A DNA stretch of 64,000 nt from Peribacillus asahii (GCF_004006295.1 NZ_CP026095.1:2156001-2220000), one strand, 5' to 3'; shown: positions 41,825 to 51,572, counted from the stretch's first letter. The notes: generated from the letters alone by a model not told the origin. Numbers and translations are program-made.

Positions 41825-43081
41825 ATGTCAACTAAAACAAAATCGTCAAAAAAAATTGCTAGATATTCACTAATTATTATGGGGGTAGGTTATATTGCTA
41901 CCATGCCGTTTGAAGGTTCATTGTGGAGTGGTTTATTACACGGAGGTTTTGAAGCTGGGCTTGTTGGTGGATTAGCCGATTGGTTTGCAGTTACTGCACT
42001 ATTTCGCCGCCCGCTTGGATTACCCATCCCCCATACAGCTTTACTGCCCAATAATCGTAAAAGAATGTCAAATGCACTTGTTTCGGTAGTAAAAAATGAC
42101 TGGATTTCTAAGGAAAGCATCCAAGAAAAAGTAAAACACATTCCTTTTACAGAAAAGCTAATCGCCATCATAGCTGAACAGATGCAAACAGATTCTTTTA
42201 GAAAAGGTCTTATTCAACTAATCAAGAAACTGATTCGTTACATAGACGTTGAAAAGCTTACACCTTTCATTAAAAAACAAATAACATCGACGCTTGCTAA
42301 CGTTGAAATGAGAAAATTTCTTCAAGTCATAAGCTCACAGCTAATTAATGAACAGGTTGATAAGAAAGCTCTGGATCATATTTTGAAAAAAGCTGAGGCT
42401 TGGTTAAGAAAAGAACAGACTAGTCACCGGTTAGGTACTGTTTCTATGAATATAATCAACAAGATTGAAGCAGATGGCATGCTGCAGTTTGTTCTTAAGT
42501 CTATTCAAGGTTTACTGAACGAGGAAAAACTCGGCAATATTGTGCAAAACCTATTACTAAGTGTGGTCAATAGTTTGAAACACGAGGGTGAAGCGAATCG
42601 AGAAGCTTTACTCTTATATATCCGGAAAGAGTTACAAGGTATAAATGATAACAAGGAGCTAGTAGAGAGCATTGGAAAATGGAAAAATCAACTTCTAGCG
42701 AAATGGGAGCCTGATCAAACAATAACGGAAAGTCTGCAACAAATTCAAGAAAAAGCATTAGTTTTCGTAGAAGATAAAGATTTTATGGATACTTATCTTA
42801 TTCCATTGATGAACCGCATACTAGACAACATCCAAGAAAATAACACCAACATTGATCATTGGATACAAAAACAAATAGCCGTGCTCGTTGAAAATAATCA
42901 TTCACAAATTGGCAATCTTGTACAAGAAAATTTAGATAAGCTAGACAATGAAACACTTGTTGATATGATAGAAAACAATGTAGGAAAAGAGCTACAATGG
43001 ATTCGTGTTAACGGAGCAGTTTGTGGTTTTGTAATAGGGATTTTCCTAACAGGTGTACAAGCTCTGTTTAGACTAGTATAG
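41825..43081 (+). CDS. DUF445 family protein
   Basis: 418 aa. A membrane helix near the start (ARYSLIIMGVGYIATM) and one at the very end (VCGFVIGIFLTGVQALFRLV) enclose a long helical region. The GLVGGLADWFAVTALFRRPL followed by GLPIPHTALLPNNRKRM is the DUF445 signature. The central part has amphipathic repeats (KHIPFTEKLIAIIAEQMQ). Topology suggests anchoring of a helical rod at the membrane. Bacillus YheB is of this family; function is not known. Confidence 0.9.
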   Translation: MSTKTKSSKKIARYSLIIMGVGYIATMPFEGSLWSGLLHGGFEAGLVGGLADWFAVTALFRRPLGLPIPHTALLPNNRKRMSNALVSVVKNDWISKESIQEKVKHIPFTEKLIAIIAEQMQTDSFRKGLIQLIKKLIRYIDVEKLTPFIKKQITSTLANVEMRKFLQVISSQLINEQVDKKALDHILKKAEAWLRKEQTSHRLGTVSMNIINKIEADGMLQFVLKSIQGLLNEEKLGNIVQNLLLSVVNSLKHEGEANREALLLYIRKELQGINDNKELVESIGKWKNQLLAKWEPDQTITESLQQIQEKALVFVEDKDFMDTYLIPLMNRILDNIQENNTNIDHWIQKQIAVLVENNHSQIGNLVQENLDKLDNETLVDMIENNVGKELQWIRVNGAVCGFVIGIFLTGVQALFRLV

Positions 43082-43208
43082 TATCCTTTATTACGAATTA
43101 AGTTTACTAATTCGTTTCTCTCGATTTATCAGGGGTAACTAGAAAGAAGCGGTTATAACAACTAAAGAACATAGTTCAATACTGTTTTCTCTATCCCATC
43201 TAAAAAGA

Positions 43209-43256
43209 AAAGTGAGCTTACATTGTCCCTTCATGACAACGTAAGCTCACTTTTTA
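43209..43256. terminator. Strong terminator
   Basis: Nineteen-base arms AAAGTGAGCTTACATTGTC and GACAACGTAAGCTCACTTT (one mismatch), 7-nt loop, T run. Confidence 0.85.
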
Positions 43257-43356
43257 CATACCCTATTCTTATTAGATGATGTAATATTAGTACGGAATCT
43301 ACTGTAAAATTCGAGTAATTTCATTTTTAGTATTAATGCAGATAGAGGAGTTTTCT

Positions 43357-44179
43357 ATGAAAGAGTATTTTACTATTGGAGAAGTATCAAAGCTATTCAA
43401 AGTCAAAATTGCAACACTTAGGTATTATGATGAGATTGGTCTCTTACGTCCAGAATTTATTGATGAAAAGAACAACTATAGATATTATTCGACACAACAG
43501 ACAGTTTGAAAGGTTGAATTCAATAAAATATTTGAGGGCTTTAGATTTGCCAATAAGCGAGATTAAAGACTTTTTTAACTATCGGGAAATTGATACTCTA
43601 GTTGAGATGTTAAAAAAACAAAAGGATGAAGTAGCTAAAAAAAAGAGAGAATTAGAGATAATTGAAACTAAAATCTTACGCCGTCTAGTACAAATTGAAG
43701 ATGCTGTCAGTACAACTCTAGATAAAATATCGGAAGTAAAACTTCCTGAAATGCGTGTAGCATATTTACGCCATGAATATGTTATTGGAGATGACATTGA
43801 ACTACCCATTACAGAATTAAGGAATAGTTATGGGATAAATGGAGAAATTTTTTTAGGGAAAATCGGAGTCTCGATTTCGATTTCTAATTTGAGTGCACAT
43901 AATTTTGATAAATATTCAAATGTTTTCATGGTGCTTGAAGAAGGAGATTAGATAGCTCCATCTTCGGTTATTATACCAGAGAGAGACTATTTAAGAATTC
44001 GATTTAAAGGAACTCATATGGATGCTGCAGCCTATTATAAAAAATTGTTAACCCATATGAAAAAGTATAATTATGAACTGATAGACGATTCTATTGAAAT
44101 AACACTGATTGATTATGGCATTACGAATGATAAAGATAAATATGTTACGGAAATTTTATTGCCGTACACCCGCACATAA
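43357..44179 (+). pseudogene. MerR-family multidrug-type regulator, broken twice
   Basis: ATG 43357 gives [20 protein letters not shown] then [20 protein letters not shown], a MerR helix-turn-helix, and stops in frame after YYSTQQTV. The rest follows one frame over: [20 protein letters not shown], a coiled coil (LVEMLKKQKDEVAKKKRELE) and an effector domain. An ACAG duplication (ACAGACAG before TTTGAA) causes the shift; removing it restores [12 protein letters not shown] second stop, TAG 43949, interrupts the effector domain, after which the same frame runs on to 44179. Resembles BmrR-type regulators. Confidence 0.85.
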
Positions 44180-44210
44180 ATTTTAATCATTTATTGATAA
44201 TAGCCACTTG

Positions 44211-44238
44211 ACCCTCTAGTTACTAGAGGGTTTATTTT
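44211..44238 (+). terminator. Terminator after MerR pseudogene
   Basis: ACCCTCTAGT and ACTAGAGGGT arms with a 1-nt spacer and TTATTTTTG tail. Confidence 0.75.
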
Positions 44239-44289
44239 TGTTTTTAGATTCTAATAAGAAACACCACTTAGAGAAAAGGAGATAAATGT

Positions 44290-44973
44290 ATGTTTGGAAC
44301 AATATTTAATACTATGATGATCATAATGGGGAGCATTATTGGAAGCATTTTTAAGAAAGGGATAAAAGATGAATATCATGAAATCCTTATGCAGGCTATG
44401 GGATTAGCAGCTATGGGATTAGGAATTAATGCATTAGTACAGCATTTACCTTCCAGCAAATATCCAGTTCTTTTTATTGTAAGTTTAGCCATAGGGGGAT
44501 TACTTGGTGAAAAACTTAAGTTGGAATCGAGATTTAATACGTTAGTTAATAAATATTCTAAGGGTAATTTAGCTGAAGGGTTATCAACTGCTATTTTATT
44601 ATTTTGTATTGGGACATTATCTATTTTAGGTCCTGTAGAAGCAGCGTTAAAGGGAGATTATACGTATCTCCTTGCAAATGGTATGTTAGATGGCATTACT
44701 TCGATTGTTTTAGCCTCCACTTTTGGAATTGGAATAGCTTTTGCGGGCATAGTATTATTCGCATGGCAAGGTTCCATTTATTTAATTGCTATTTTAATGG
44801 AGAATTCCTTAAGTAATGATCTCCTGAATGAAGTAACTATTGTAGGAGGAATATTGATTTTAGCGTCAGGATTAAGTATTTTGGGAATCAAGAAATGTAA
44901 TACTTTAAATCTTTTGCCCTCATTAATGATTCCTCCTATTGTATTTTTGATTATTCATTTAGCCCATTTATAA
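44290..44973 (+). CDS. DUF554 family membrane protein
   Basis: 227 aa with six or seven helices. Family signatures are MFGTIFNTMMIIMGSIIGSI at the start, GLAAMGLGINALVQ, LFIVSLAIGGLLGEKLKLE and LFCIGTLSILGPVEAALKGD followed by YTYLLANGMLDGITSIVLAS. Relatives (YdfK, YqgA) are inner membrane proteins of unknown transport function. AAAGGAG precedes the ATG. It ends within a GGG-loop repeat copy, which starts right at its stop codon. Confidence 0.9.
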   Translation: MFGTIFNTMMIIMGSIIGSIFKKGIKDEYHEILMQAMGLAAMGLGINALVQHLPSSKYPVLFIVSLAIGGLLGEKLKLESRFNTLVNKYSKGNLAEGLSTAILLFCIGTLSILGPVEAALKGDYTYLLANGMLDGITSIVLASTFGIGIAFAGIVLFAWQGSIYLIAILMENSLSNDLLNEVTIVGGILILASGLSILGIKKCNTLNLLPSLMIPPIVFLIIHLAHL

Positions 44974-45030
44974 TGTTTGTGAAATGTTGTACTTAAACAA
45001 ACGGGGCAAGAGCTAAAGTTCACTGAATGA
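44972..45030 (+). repeat. GGG-loop repeat, copy 4
   Basis: TTGTGAAATGTTGTACTTAA then ACAAACGGGGCAAGAGC. Placed directly behind the DUF554 stop. Confidence 0.5.
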
Positions 45031-45159
45031 TGCTAACAAACAAGTTAGTTTAATAAGAATAATTTTTCTAAAACCCTTATTCTTATTTTTATATGGTAAT
45101 CTAAATAGTGATTGAATGATTTTTTTGTAACATTAATAGTAAATAAGGTGGATAAGAAA

Positions 45160-46032
45160 ATGGATGAGCAGGACTGGACAATCTTAAAGGTGCTTTACGA
45201 AAAAAAGAATATTACAAAAACGGCCGAGAGCTTATATCTATCCCAACCATCATTAACGAAAAAAATTCAACAAATAGAGAAAAAATATCAAGTAGTAATT
45301 GTCAAAAGAGGAACAAAAGGTGTTCACTTTACACCTCAAGGAGAATATTTAGTTCAATGTGCGGATGAAATGCTTTATCGCCTCCAACAGATTAAAGATA
45401 CAGTATCTAATATGAGTGAAGAGGTTAGCGGAACCTTACGATTAGGAGTTTCTAATTACATAACAAGGCACAAGCTGCCACATCTTTTAAAGCTTTTTCG
45501 TGAACAGTTCCCAAAAGTAAATTACAAAGTTACAACGGGATGGAGCAAGGATGTATTTAATCTTGTATATAATGGGGATGTTCATATTGGGATGGTCCGT
45601 GGAGACTATCAGTGGTCAGGTTCAAAAATACTACTATTTGAAGAAAACCTCTGTGTAACATCATTAGAAAAAATTGAACTTGGTGACCTGCCAGCCCTAC
45701 CGAGAGTTGAATATGAAACAGATGTGTTGCTCAAGACCATGATTGATAATTGGTGGCGTGGGGAATTTTCACAGCCGCCTTTTATCGGCATGGAAGTGGA
45801 TAAAGCTGATACTTGCAAAGAAATGATATTGAACGGTTTGGGATACGGGATACTTCCGAGTGTTCTTGTACAGGAACATCAAAACCTTAATCGAATCATT
45901 CTAAAAGATAGAAAAGGGAATCCGATTGTAAGAAGAACTTGGATGTTGTATCCTGAGAAATATCTTGAAATCAAAGTAGTTAAAGAATTTATAGAATTTG
46001 TGAAAAAATTGGATTTTAAATCTACTATTTAG
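45160..46032 (+). CDS. LysR-family transcriptional regulator
   Basis: 290 aa from ATG 45160, after AAGGTGGAT; an in-frame TTG at 45112 has no ribosome binding site. Helix-turn-helix at about 15-60 (NITKTAESLYLSQPSLTKKI, QQIEKKYQVVIVKRGTKG), effector domain at about 90-285 (GTLRLGVSN, VHIGMVRGDYQW, CKEMILNGLGYGILPS). It probably controls the AEC transporter gene downstream (same strand, after one small gene). Effector unknown; no divergent partner. Confidence 0.9.
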   Translation: MDEQDWTILKVLYEKKNITKTAESLYLSQPSLTKKIQQIEKKYQVVIVKRGTKGVHFTPQGEYLVQCADEMLYRLQQIKDTVSNMSEEVSGTLRLGVSNYITRHKLPHLLKLFREQFPKVNYKVTTGWSKDVFNLVYNGDVHIGMVRGDYQWSGSKILLFEENLCVTSLEKIELGDLPALPRVEYETDVLLKTMIDNWWRGEFSQPPFIGMEVDKADTCKEMILNGLGYGILPSVLVQEHQNLNRIILKDRKGNPIVRRTWMLYPEKYLEIKVVKEFIEFVKKLDFKSTI

Positions 46033-46179
46033 GAAAGTGTGGGCAATTGCTCAGGCTTTTTTTATTTGGTGTCAAACAGGAGATGTTGTCATTCCTTTTT
46101 TGAATGAATTTCGATAATTTATTTGTATTTCAACTATTTGGATATTGTTTTTAAAATGAAATGGACGGGGGGAGAGCAA

Positions 46180-46500
46180 TTGGAGGACAATTCAAAGAAA
46201 CTTATTACATTTTTAATGGAGCACGAAGGGAAAGATTTCGATGCAATCATAAAGGATGAAATCGAAGGGATCGTTGGATTTAGTTTTATGACTTATGTTA
46301 AGGGGGCAAAAGTTCATACCCAATCAGGGAGAATAACAGTTAGTGAACCTAATACAGGAACATACTTTTACTTACCGATTAGTGGAATTGAACAGATCTA
46401 CGACGAAACCTGTCGGCGGTATGATATAGCATTAACAATAAAATATAACAATGGCTATAGCATCTATATACAGATTTTTGAACCATATTGGAAGGATTAA
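46180..46500 (+). CDS. Conserved-looking small protein of unknown function
   Basis: 106 aa from TTG 46180, 4-5 nt after GGGGGGAGAG; ATG 46156 is in frame without a site. Soluble, helix then beta strands: KKLITFLMEHEGKDFDAIIK, VGFSFMTYVKGAKVHTQSGR, FYLPISGIEQIYDETCRRYD. No domain recognised. It sits between LysR and the AEC transporter and may be part of the same unit. Confidence 0.6.
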   Translation: MEDNSKKLITFLMEHEGKDFDAIIKDEIEGIVGFSFMTYVKGAKVHTQSGRITVSEPNTGTYFYLPISGIEQIYDETCRRYDIALTIKYNNGYSIYIQIFEPYWKD

Positions 46501-46589
46501 AGCACCTTAAGCATTATACAGACTTTTATTCTAATAAAATTACAAGTTCCCATTGCACTTATTATTCTTAAAATGGAAAGGATTATTTT

Positions 46590-47516
46590 ATGGACGTTTT
46601 ATTTCATATTACTTTGAACGTTATTTTTCCCATATTTGCACTTATTGGAGTTGGAGCACTTCTTCATAGAAGATTTAAATTAGACATGCGTACCTTATCT
46701 AAATTAAATTCATATTTACTAATGCCTGCTGTGAGTTTTGCCAATGTTTATGAGAGTGAAATTAGAGGAGATACGCTTCTGCATATTCTTAGTTTCCTTG
46801 TCATACAAAGTCTTTGTTTAATGATATTCAGTACAGGAATCTCTAAAATAGCGAAATTTGAGAGCGGTCTTTCAGCTACCTTTAAAAACAGTGTTGTATT
46901 AAGTAATTCGGGGAACTTTGGATTACCTGTCAGTCAGGTTGTTTTTCATCATAACCCTCTTGGACTATCGATACAAGTAGTCGTTATGATTTTTCAAAAT
47001 CTATTAACTTATACTTATGGGTTATTTAATTCTGTTTCTGTTGATAAGGCAAAATTCCAGGCAATAAAAACGTTTTTGAAAAACCCTGTCTTATACGCCT
47101 TTTTGTTTGGTTTTTTTCTTCATGCAGTTTCTATAAAAATTCCAGAATACATATGGACCCCTATTAAAAATACTTCAAACGCATTTTTAGCTATAGCACT
47201 TATTACACTTGGTGCACAAAGTGCCTTCCTAAGAATAACAAGCTTTTCGCTGCCTTTAGTGCTAAGCCTTATTGGAAGGTTAATTCTTTCACCATGTATT
47301 GCGTTCTTCGTTATTTTACTATTAAAGTTGGACGGTACTACAGCACAGTCATTGTTTATTGCGAGCTCTTTTCCAACTTCAAGAAATAGTTCGCTGTTCG
47401 CACTTGAATATGGAAATCATCCTGAATATGCTGCGCAAGCAGTTTTATTGTCTACCGTATTCAGTATGATGACAGTAACCATAGTTATTTTTTTGGCCCA
47501 TTTATTATTTTCTTAA
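46590..47516 (+). CDS. AEC-family transporter (auxin efflux carrier type)
   Basis: 308 aa with about ten helices. ALIGVGALLHRRFKLDMRTL followed by SKLNSYLLMPAVSFANVY is the AEC N-terminal signature, and SNSGNFGLPVSQVVFH plus the C-terminal ALITLGAQSAFL and SSFPTSRNSSLFALEYG complete it. Members export or import malate, malonate or other organic acids. AAAGGATTATTTT precedes the ATG. Likely regulated by the LysR protein upstream. Confidence 0.92.
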   Translation: MDVLFHITLNVIFPIFALIGVGALLHRRFKLDMRTLSKLNSYLLMPAVSFANVYESEIRGDTLLHILSFLVIQSLCLMIFSTGISKIAKFESGLSATFKNSVVLSNSGNFGLPVSQVVFHHNPLGLSIQVVVMIFQNLLTYTYGLFNSVSVDKAKFQAIKTFLKNPVLYAFLFGFFLHAVSIKIPEYIWTPIKNTSNAFLAIALITLGAQSAFLRITSFSLPLVLSLIGRLILSPCIAFFVILLLKLDGTTAQSLFIASSFPTSRNSSLFALEYGNHPEYAAQAVLLSTVFSMMTVTIVIFLAHLLFS

Positions 47517-47909
47517 AAAGCATTTATATCTTGAAATTCAGCAATGCTGTTGAATGTCTTAACTTACAGTCTTTCGTTTAACGTGACAAAGAATTAAAGC
47601 AGGTGTACGCTTAATAACATATCTATTCCTTACAATGTGAATGACATAAGGAGTGGAGTAAGCATCATCCTACTACTTTTTCTAAAAAGACGATGTCACA
47701 AAATGGGAGGTATTAGTAGATGGGGTTTATATAAAAGATTACTCATTCGCAAGGTTCAGGGGAATTTGGAAATTTTGACTCAGGTCAATTTTTAATATGT
47801 ATCATTAATTATGTAATTAAAGGGAATCATAAATGAAAATGGCATTTAAATAGAAGGATATTTTCAAGGAAACTACATAGCTTTACAACTAGAGCAAGGG
47901 TGTGAGAAC
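47517..47909. other. Gap between AEC and GNAT/nitrilase genes
   Basis: No gene or clear repeat seen. A short open piece near 47690 (CDDVTKWEVLVDGVYIKDYS in one frame) is not convincing. Confidence 0.35.
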
Positions 47910-49451
47910 GTGTCAGAGACAGATTTGTCAAAATACGAGAAGAAAATAATCATTCGCAACATACAAATTGAAGACATTGATGAAATTATAGAGTTAGGGA
48001 AAGTTTGCTTCCCTAACATGGAGCCATGGAAGCGGGAGCAATTGGTAAGTCATATTCGAATTTTCCCCGAGGGTCAATTTTGCGTGGAATATGAGGATAA
48101 GATTGTAGGGTCCTGTTCAAGTTTAATCGTCAATTTTGAAGAATATGATGACCAGCACACATGGGACGTTATCACGGACAATGGGTATATCACGAATCAC
48201 GATCCCAATGGGAACAATTTATATGGGATTGAAGTGATGGTCGATCCAGGATACCGGCGTATGAAACTAGGAGCCCGGCTTTACGAGGCGCGCAAGGAAC
48301 TCGCTGTTCGATTAAATCTTCAAAGTATCATTATCGGCGGACGAATCCCAAATTACCACAAACACAAGAATGAAATGACGGCTCGTGAATATGTTGCAGC
48401 AGTTGAAAAGCACAGTATTTATGACCCCGTTTTGTCCTTTCAGCTTCTACAGGGGTTTACGATTAAACGTATCAACACAAGGTATCTGCCAGATGACAAA
48501 GCATCTGCTTCTATGGCTACCTTGATGGAATGGAACAACGTCGATTATCGTCCTAAGAATAAGCGAATTTATCGCACATCGTTCCCGGTTAGAATCTGTG
48601 CGGTTCAGTACATGATGAAAAAGATTGACTCGTTTCAGGATTTTAATCGGCAAATTGAATACTATGTCGACGTCGCGGCTGATTTCGGATCTGATTTTGT
48701 TGTATTTCCGGAGATATTTACAACCCAATTATTATCATTTCTCGAAGAAAAACGACCGGATCAGGCAGTTCGACGACTGGCAACCTATACAAATCAATAT
48801 ATCGATCTGTTTACGGAATTTGCAGTGCGATATAACATAAACATTATTGGCGGGTCACATTTCGTTGAAGAGAATGGGGATATCTACAATGTAGGTTTTC
48901 TATTCCGTCGCGACGGCACGATAGAAAAACAGTCTAAACTTCACATAACACCAAATGAAAAAAAGTGGTGGGGCATTTCAGAAGGCAACGAAATTCATGT
49001 GTTTGATACGGATTGCGGAAAGATTGCTATCCAAATTTCTTACGACATCGAGTTTCCAGAGCTCGCAAGGATTGCTGTTGATAAGGGTGCGAACATTATT
49101 TTTGTACCTTTTTGTACAGAGGATCGTCAGGGGTACCTCCGTGTTCGCTACTGTGCTCAGGCACGTGCGATTGAGAACCAAGTATATACTTGTATTGCTG
49201 GAACCGTGGGCAACTTAACACATGTTGAGAATGTGGATATTCAGTACGCGCAATCTGGAATTTTTTCGCCTTCCGATTTTGAATTTGCAAGGGATGGAAT
49301 TGTAGGAGAATGTGATGCTAACATTGATACCGTCGTTGTTGGTGACGTTGACCTTGAGAAGCTGAGACGTTCTCGAAATTCTGGTTCGTTGCGCCAATTA
49401 CGCGATCGACGACGTGATTTGTATCGCATTGAATGGAATAGAATAGATTAA
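47910..49451 (+). CDS. GNAT acetyltransferase fused to nitrilase-type hydrolase (YhcX-like), Cys site replaced
   Basis: 513 aa from GTG 47910 after AAGGGTGTGAG. GNAT domain at about 12-185 (VMVDPGYRRMKLGARLYEAR acetyl-CoA loop). Carbon-nitrogen hydrolase at about 225-505: catalytic Glu in VVFPEIFTTQ, Lys in KLHITPNEKKWW, then QISYDIEFPELARIA where the nucleophilic Cys of the family (CYDxEFPE) would be. Here it is Ser (codon TCT), which should abolish amidase action unless Ser substitutes. A nearby VPFCTEDRQGYLR is intact. The fusion is known in Bacillus YhcX; its substrate is unknown. Confidence 0.9.
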   Translation: MSETDLSKYEKKIIIRNIQIEDIDEIIELGKVCFPNMEPWKREQLVSHIRIFPEGQFCVEYEDKIVGSCSSLIVNFEEYDDQHTWDVITDNGYITNHDPNGNNLYGIEVMVDPGYRRMKLGARLYEARKELAVRLNLQSIIIGGRIPNYHKHKNEMTAREYVAAVEKHSIYDPVLSFQLLQGFTIKRINTRYLPDDKASASMATLMEWNNVDYRPKNKRIYRTSFPVRICAVQYMMKKIDSFQDFNRQIEYYVDVAADFGSDFVVFPEIFTTQLLSFLEEKRPDQAVRRLATYTNQYIDLFTEFAVRYNINIIGGSHFVEENGDIYNVGFLFRRDGTIEKQSKLHITPNEKKWWGISEGNEIHVFDTDCGKIAIQISYDIEFPELARIAVDKGANIIFVPFCTEDRQGYLRVRYCAQARAIENQVYTCIAGTVGNLTHVENVDIQYAQSGIFSPSDFEFARDGIVGECDANIDTVVVGDVDLEKLRRSRNSGSLRQLRDRRRDLYRIEWNRID

Positions 49452-49466
49452 GTTGTTTGTAACTTT

Positions 49467-49507
49467 GGGTGTCAAGCATCAGGATATGGTGATTGGCACC
49501 CTTTTTG
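49467..49507 (+). terminator. Terminator after the GNAT/nitrilase gene
   Basis: GGGTGTCAA and TTGGCACCC (one G-U) plus inner CATCA/TGAT pairing, then five T. Confidence 0.8.
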
Positions 49508-49758
49508 ATTTCTTTCCGTCAGCAAATAGGTAAGGAAACGATTCGAGGAATGGGTCATTTATCTAAAAATGAATGTTTTAGTTGTATTGTTAATGTTCTA
49601 GAAGTGATTGTCATACATATTGCGAAAAAAGCACGCTTTGCCTAGGACTCTCAAGGACGAGTGAAGAACGGTACAGTGAAATAGGAACAACCAAATAGCG
49701 TTTTTTTCTTATTCGGAATTATCTGCAGCTTCGACCGTTTAATTATGAAGCTTGTTAC
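49508..49758. other. Gap up to the IS element
   Basis: No gene recognised. It does not carry the front part of the aldehyde dehydrogenase gene found on the other side of the IS. It ends in TTAC, the insertion site. Confidence 0.5.
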
Positions 49759-49937
49759 AGATTTTCTAAACGAGAAAGCCCATCAGGGTGCGATAGCACC
49801 ACCTTTAGGCATGGGATGAGAGTGAGGTCAAATACTTTAAATACCACGAATAAACCGAAGGTTTGTGGCACTTAAAGTATTTGGAAAACTCTCTATTTTT
49901 TGTTTTAGTCTATAAACAAAACTAATACAATTGATAC

Positions 49938-50336
49938 ATGAACAAATACAGAAGAACAAGCACAACCGTATCATTATTGAACTATCATTTTGTGTTTTGC
50001 CCTCGGTATAGAAGAAAGATTTTTCTGCAAGCAGAGGTGGAGAAACGCTTCAAAGAGTTAGTACGTGAAGTGTGTGAGGAACTGCAAATACAAATTGTCG
50101 CTCTTGAATGCGACAAAGACCATACGCATATGTTTCTCAATGCACTCCCATCATTAAGTCCTGCGGATATGATGGAAAAAATCAAAGGGGTGACTTCTAG
50201 GAAATTGCGTGAAGAGTGTCCACATCTTAGGCATTTGCCGAGTTTGTGGACACGCTCATACTTCGTTTCTACCGCAGGAAATGTATCGAGTGAAACGATA
50301 AAGCGTTATGTTGAACAACAAAAAACAAGGGGGTGA
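49938..50336 (+). CDS. tnpA: IS200/IS605 transposase TnpA (Y1 HUH)
   Basis: 132 aa. HUH motif in DKDHTHMFLN (His-Thr-His) and catalytic Tyr in SETIKRYVEQQK near residue 126. NYHFVFCPRYRRKIF at the start and SPADMMEKIKGVTSRKLREE are typical. As a dimer it cuts and joins single-stranded ends at TTAC and TCAA. All key residues are present at full length, so it is probably functional. TnpB starts 4 nt after its stop. Confidence 0.95.
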   Translation: MNKYRRTSTTVSLLNYHFVFCPRYRRKIFLQAEVEKRFKELVREVCEELQIQIVALECDKDHTHMFLNALPSLSPADMMEKIKGVTSRKLREECPHLRHLPSLWTRSYFVSTAGNVSSETIKRYVEQQKTRG

Positions 50337-50340
50337 AACC

Positions 50341-51417
50341 ATGTCGCAAATCATCACAGTCAAAGTGAAACTGCTTCCAACAAAAGAACAGGCAACTATC
50401 TTGCAGGAAATGAGCAGGGAATATATCTTCACTATCAACATACTTGTATCTGAAATGGTTAAGGAAAAGAAAAGCACTAAAAAATCAAGCAAAGACATTT
50501 CTACCAATTTGCCGAGTGCGGTCAAGAACCAAGCCATCAAGGATGCAAAAAGTGTGTTTAAGAAAGCGAAGAAGAACAAGTTCTCTGTTGTTCCTGTTCT
50601 CAAGAAACCTGTCTGCATTTGGAACAATCAGAACTATTCGTTTGACTTCTTGCATATCTCACTCCCTATCATGATCAATGGAAAAGCGAAGAAAACACCG
50701 ATTCGTGCTTTGTTGATTGATAAGGAAAACCGTAATTTTGGCTTGCTGAAACATAAATTAGGAACGCTCCGCATCACGCAAAAGTCTGGAAAATGGATAG
50801 CTCAAATCTCTGTCACGATTCCAACTGTGGAAGGTACAGGTCTAAAAGTTATGGGGGTGGACTTAGGTCTTAAAGTTCCTGCTGTTGCGGTAACAGATGA
50901 TGAGCGTGTCCTTTTCTTTGGTAACGGTAGACAAAACAAATACATGAAGCGGAAGTTTCGCTCTGAACGCAAAGCATTAGGCAAAAAGAAAAAGCTACAT
51001 GCAATTCGTAACTCAAAAGACAAAGAACAGCGTTGGATGAAAGACCAAGACCATAAAATAAGTCGTGCTATTGTAAATTTTGCAAAAGATAATAAAATCT
51101 CTGTCATTCGCTTAGAACAACTGGCGAACATCCGACAGACGGCAAGAACGAGCCGTAAAAACGAGAAAAATTTGCATACATGGTCATTCTATCGCCTGTC
51201 TCAATTCATTGAATATAAGGCAAATTTAGCTGGCATTAAAGTTGAATATGTGAAACCTGCTTATACAAGCCAAATGTGTCCAAGATGTTCCGCTAAGAAC
51301 AAGGCACAAGACCGCAAATATACATGCGAATGTGGCTTTCAGAAGCATAGGGATGTAGTGGGTGCAATGAATATTCGATATGCACCTGTGGTTGATGGTA
51401 AAAGTCAATCAGCCTAA
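50341..51417 (+). CDS. tnpB: RNA-guided nuclease TnpB
   Basis: 358 aa from ATG 50341 after GGGGGTGA. N-terminal helical and beta region, then a RuvC nuclease: first Asp in VMGVDLGLKVPAVAV, Glu in SVIRLEQLANI, last Asp in HRDVVGAMNI. Zinc finger CPRCSAKNKAQDRKYTCEC carries the CxxC...CxC cysteines. All catalytic residues are intact. TnpB cuts DNA next to a short TAM (here expected TTAC) using an RNA made from the element's right end, so restoring copies lost by excision. It is the ancestor of Cas12. Confidence 0.95.
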   Translation: MSQIITVKVKLLPTKEQATILQEMSREYIFTINILVSEMVKEKKSTKKSSKDISTNLPSAVKNQAIKDAKSVFKKAKKNKFSVVPVLKKPVCIWNNQNYSFDFLHISLPIMINGKAKKTPIRALLIDKENRNFGLLKHKLGTLRITQKSGKWIAQISVTIPTVEGTGLKVMGVDLGLKVPAVAVTDDERVLFFGNGRQNKYMKRKFRSERKALGKKKKLHAIRNSKDKEQRWMKDQDHKISRAIVNFAKDNKISVIRLEQLANIRQTARTSRKNEKNLHTWSFYRLSQFIEYKANLAGIKVEYVKPAYTSQMCPRCSAKNKAQDRKYTCECGFQKHRDVVGAMNIRYAPVVDGKSQSA

Positions 51418-51572
51418 GAACCTATATGGTCTGTCTTAGGAGGGGCAATGAGATGCCCTCATCTTGAAGGCTGTTCAAAACAGAAATGGACTGCGAACGC
51501 TTAGTCACTCAAGAATCCCACCCGTTTAACCGTAAGGTTTAGGGCTGGCGACTTTAGTCGTGGGAGTCTCAA
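51418..51572 (+). ncRNA. Predicted omega-RNA (reRNA) of TnpB
   Basis: The non-coding right end between the tnpB stop and TCAA contains hairpins (CCTATATGGTCTGTCTTAGG region, GGGGCAATGAGATGCCC, CCCACCC...GTGGG). In related elements the guide RNA covers the 3' part of tnpB and this end, and its guide is the DNA just outside. Here that guide would begin AGGTTCTACAGAGGTTGG (51573 on). Confidence 0.7.

Larger units (their letters stand above)
49759..51572 (+). mobile_element. Intact IS200/IS605-family element (IS608-like)
   Basis: 1,814 bp from after TTAC (49755-49758) to TCAA (51569-51572). These are the left and right cleavage tetranucleotides known for IS608. Left end shows AACGAGAAAGCCCA, TGGGATGAGAGTGAGGTC and a long hairpin (CAAATACTTTAA...TTAAAGTATTTG). 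Right end has ATCCCACCC and GTCGTGGGAGTC stem. Encodes TnpA and TnpB. Both genes look intact, so it may be active by peel-and-paste transposition. Confidence 0.88.

Noticed and set aside
44604..44816. 70-codon ORF inside the DUF554 gene
   Set aside because: Out-of-frame shadow rich in Cys, Trp and Phe codons.
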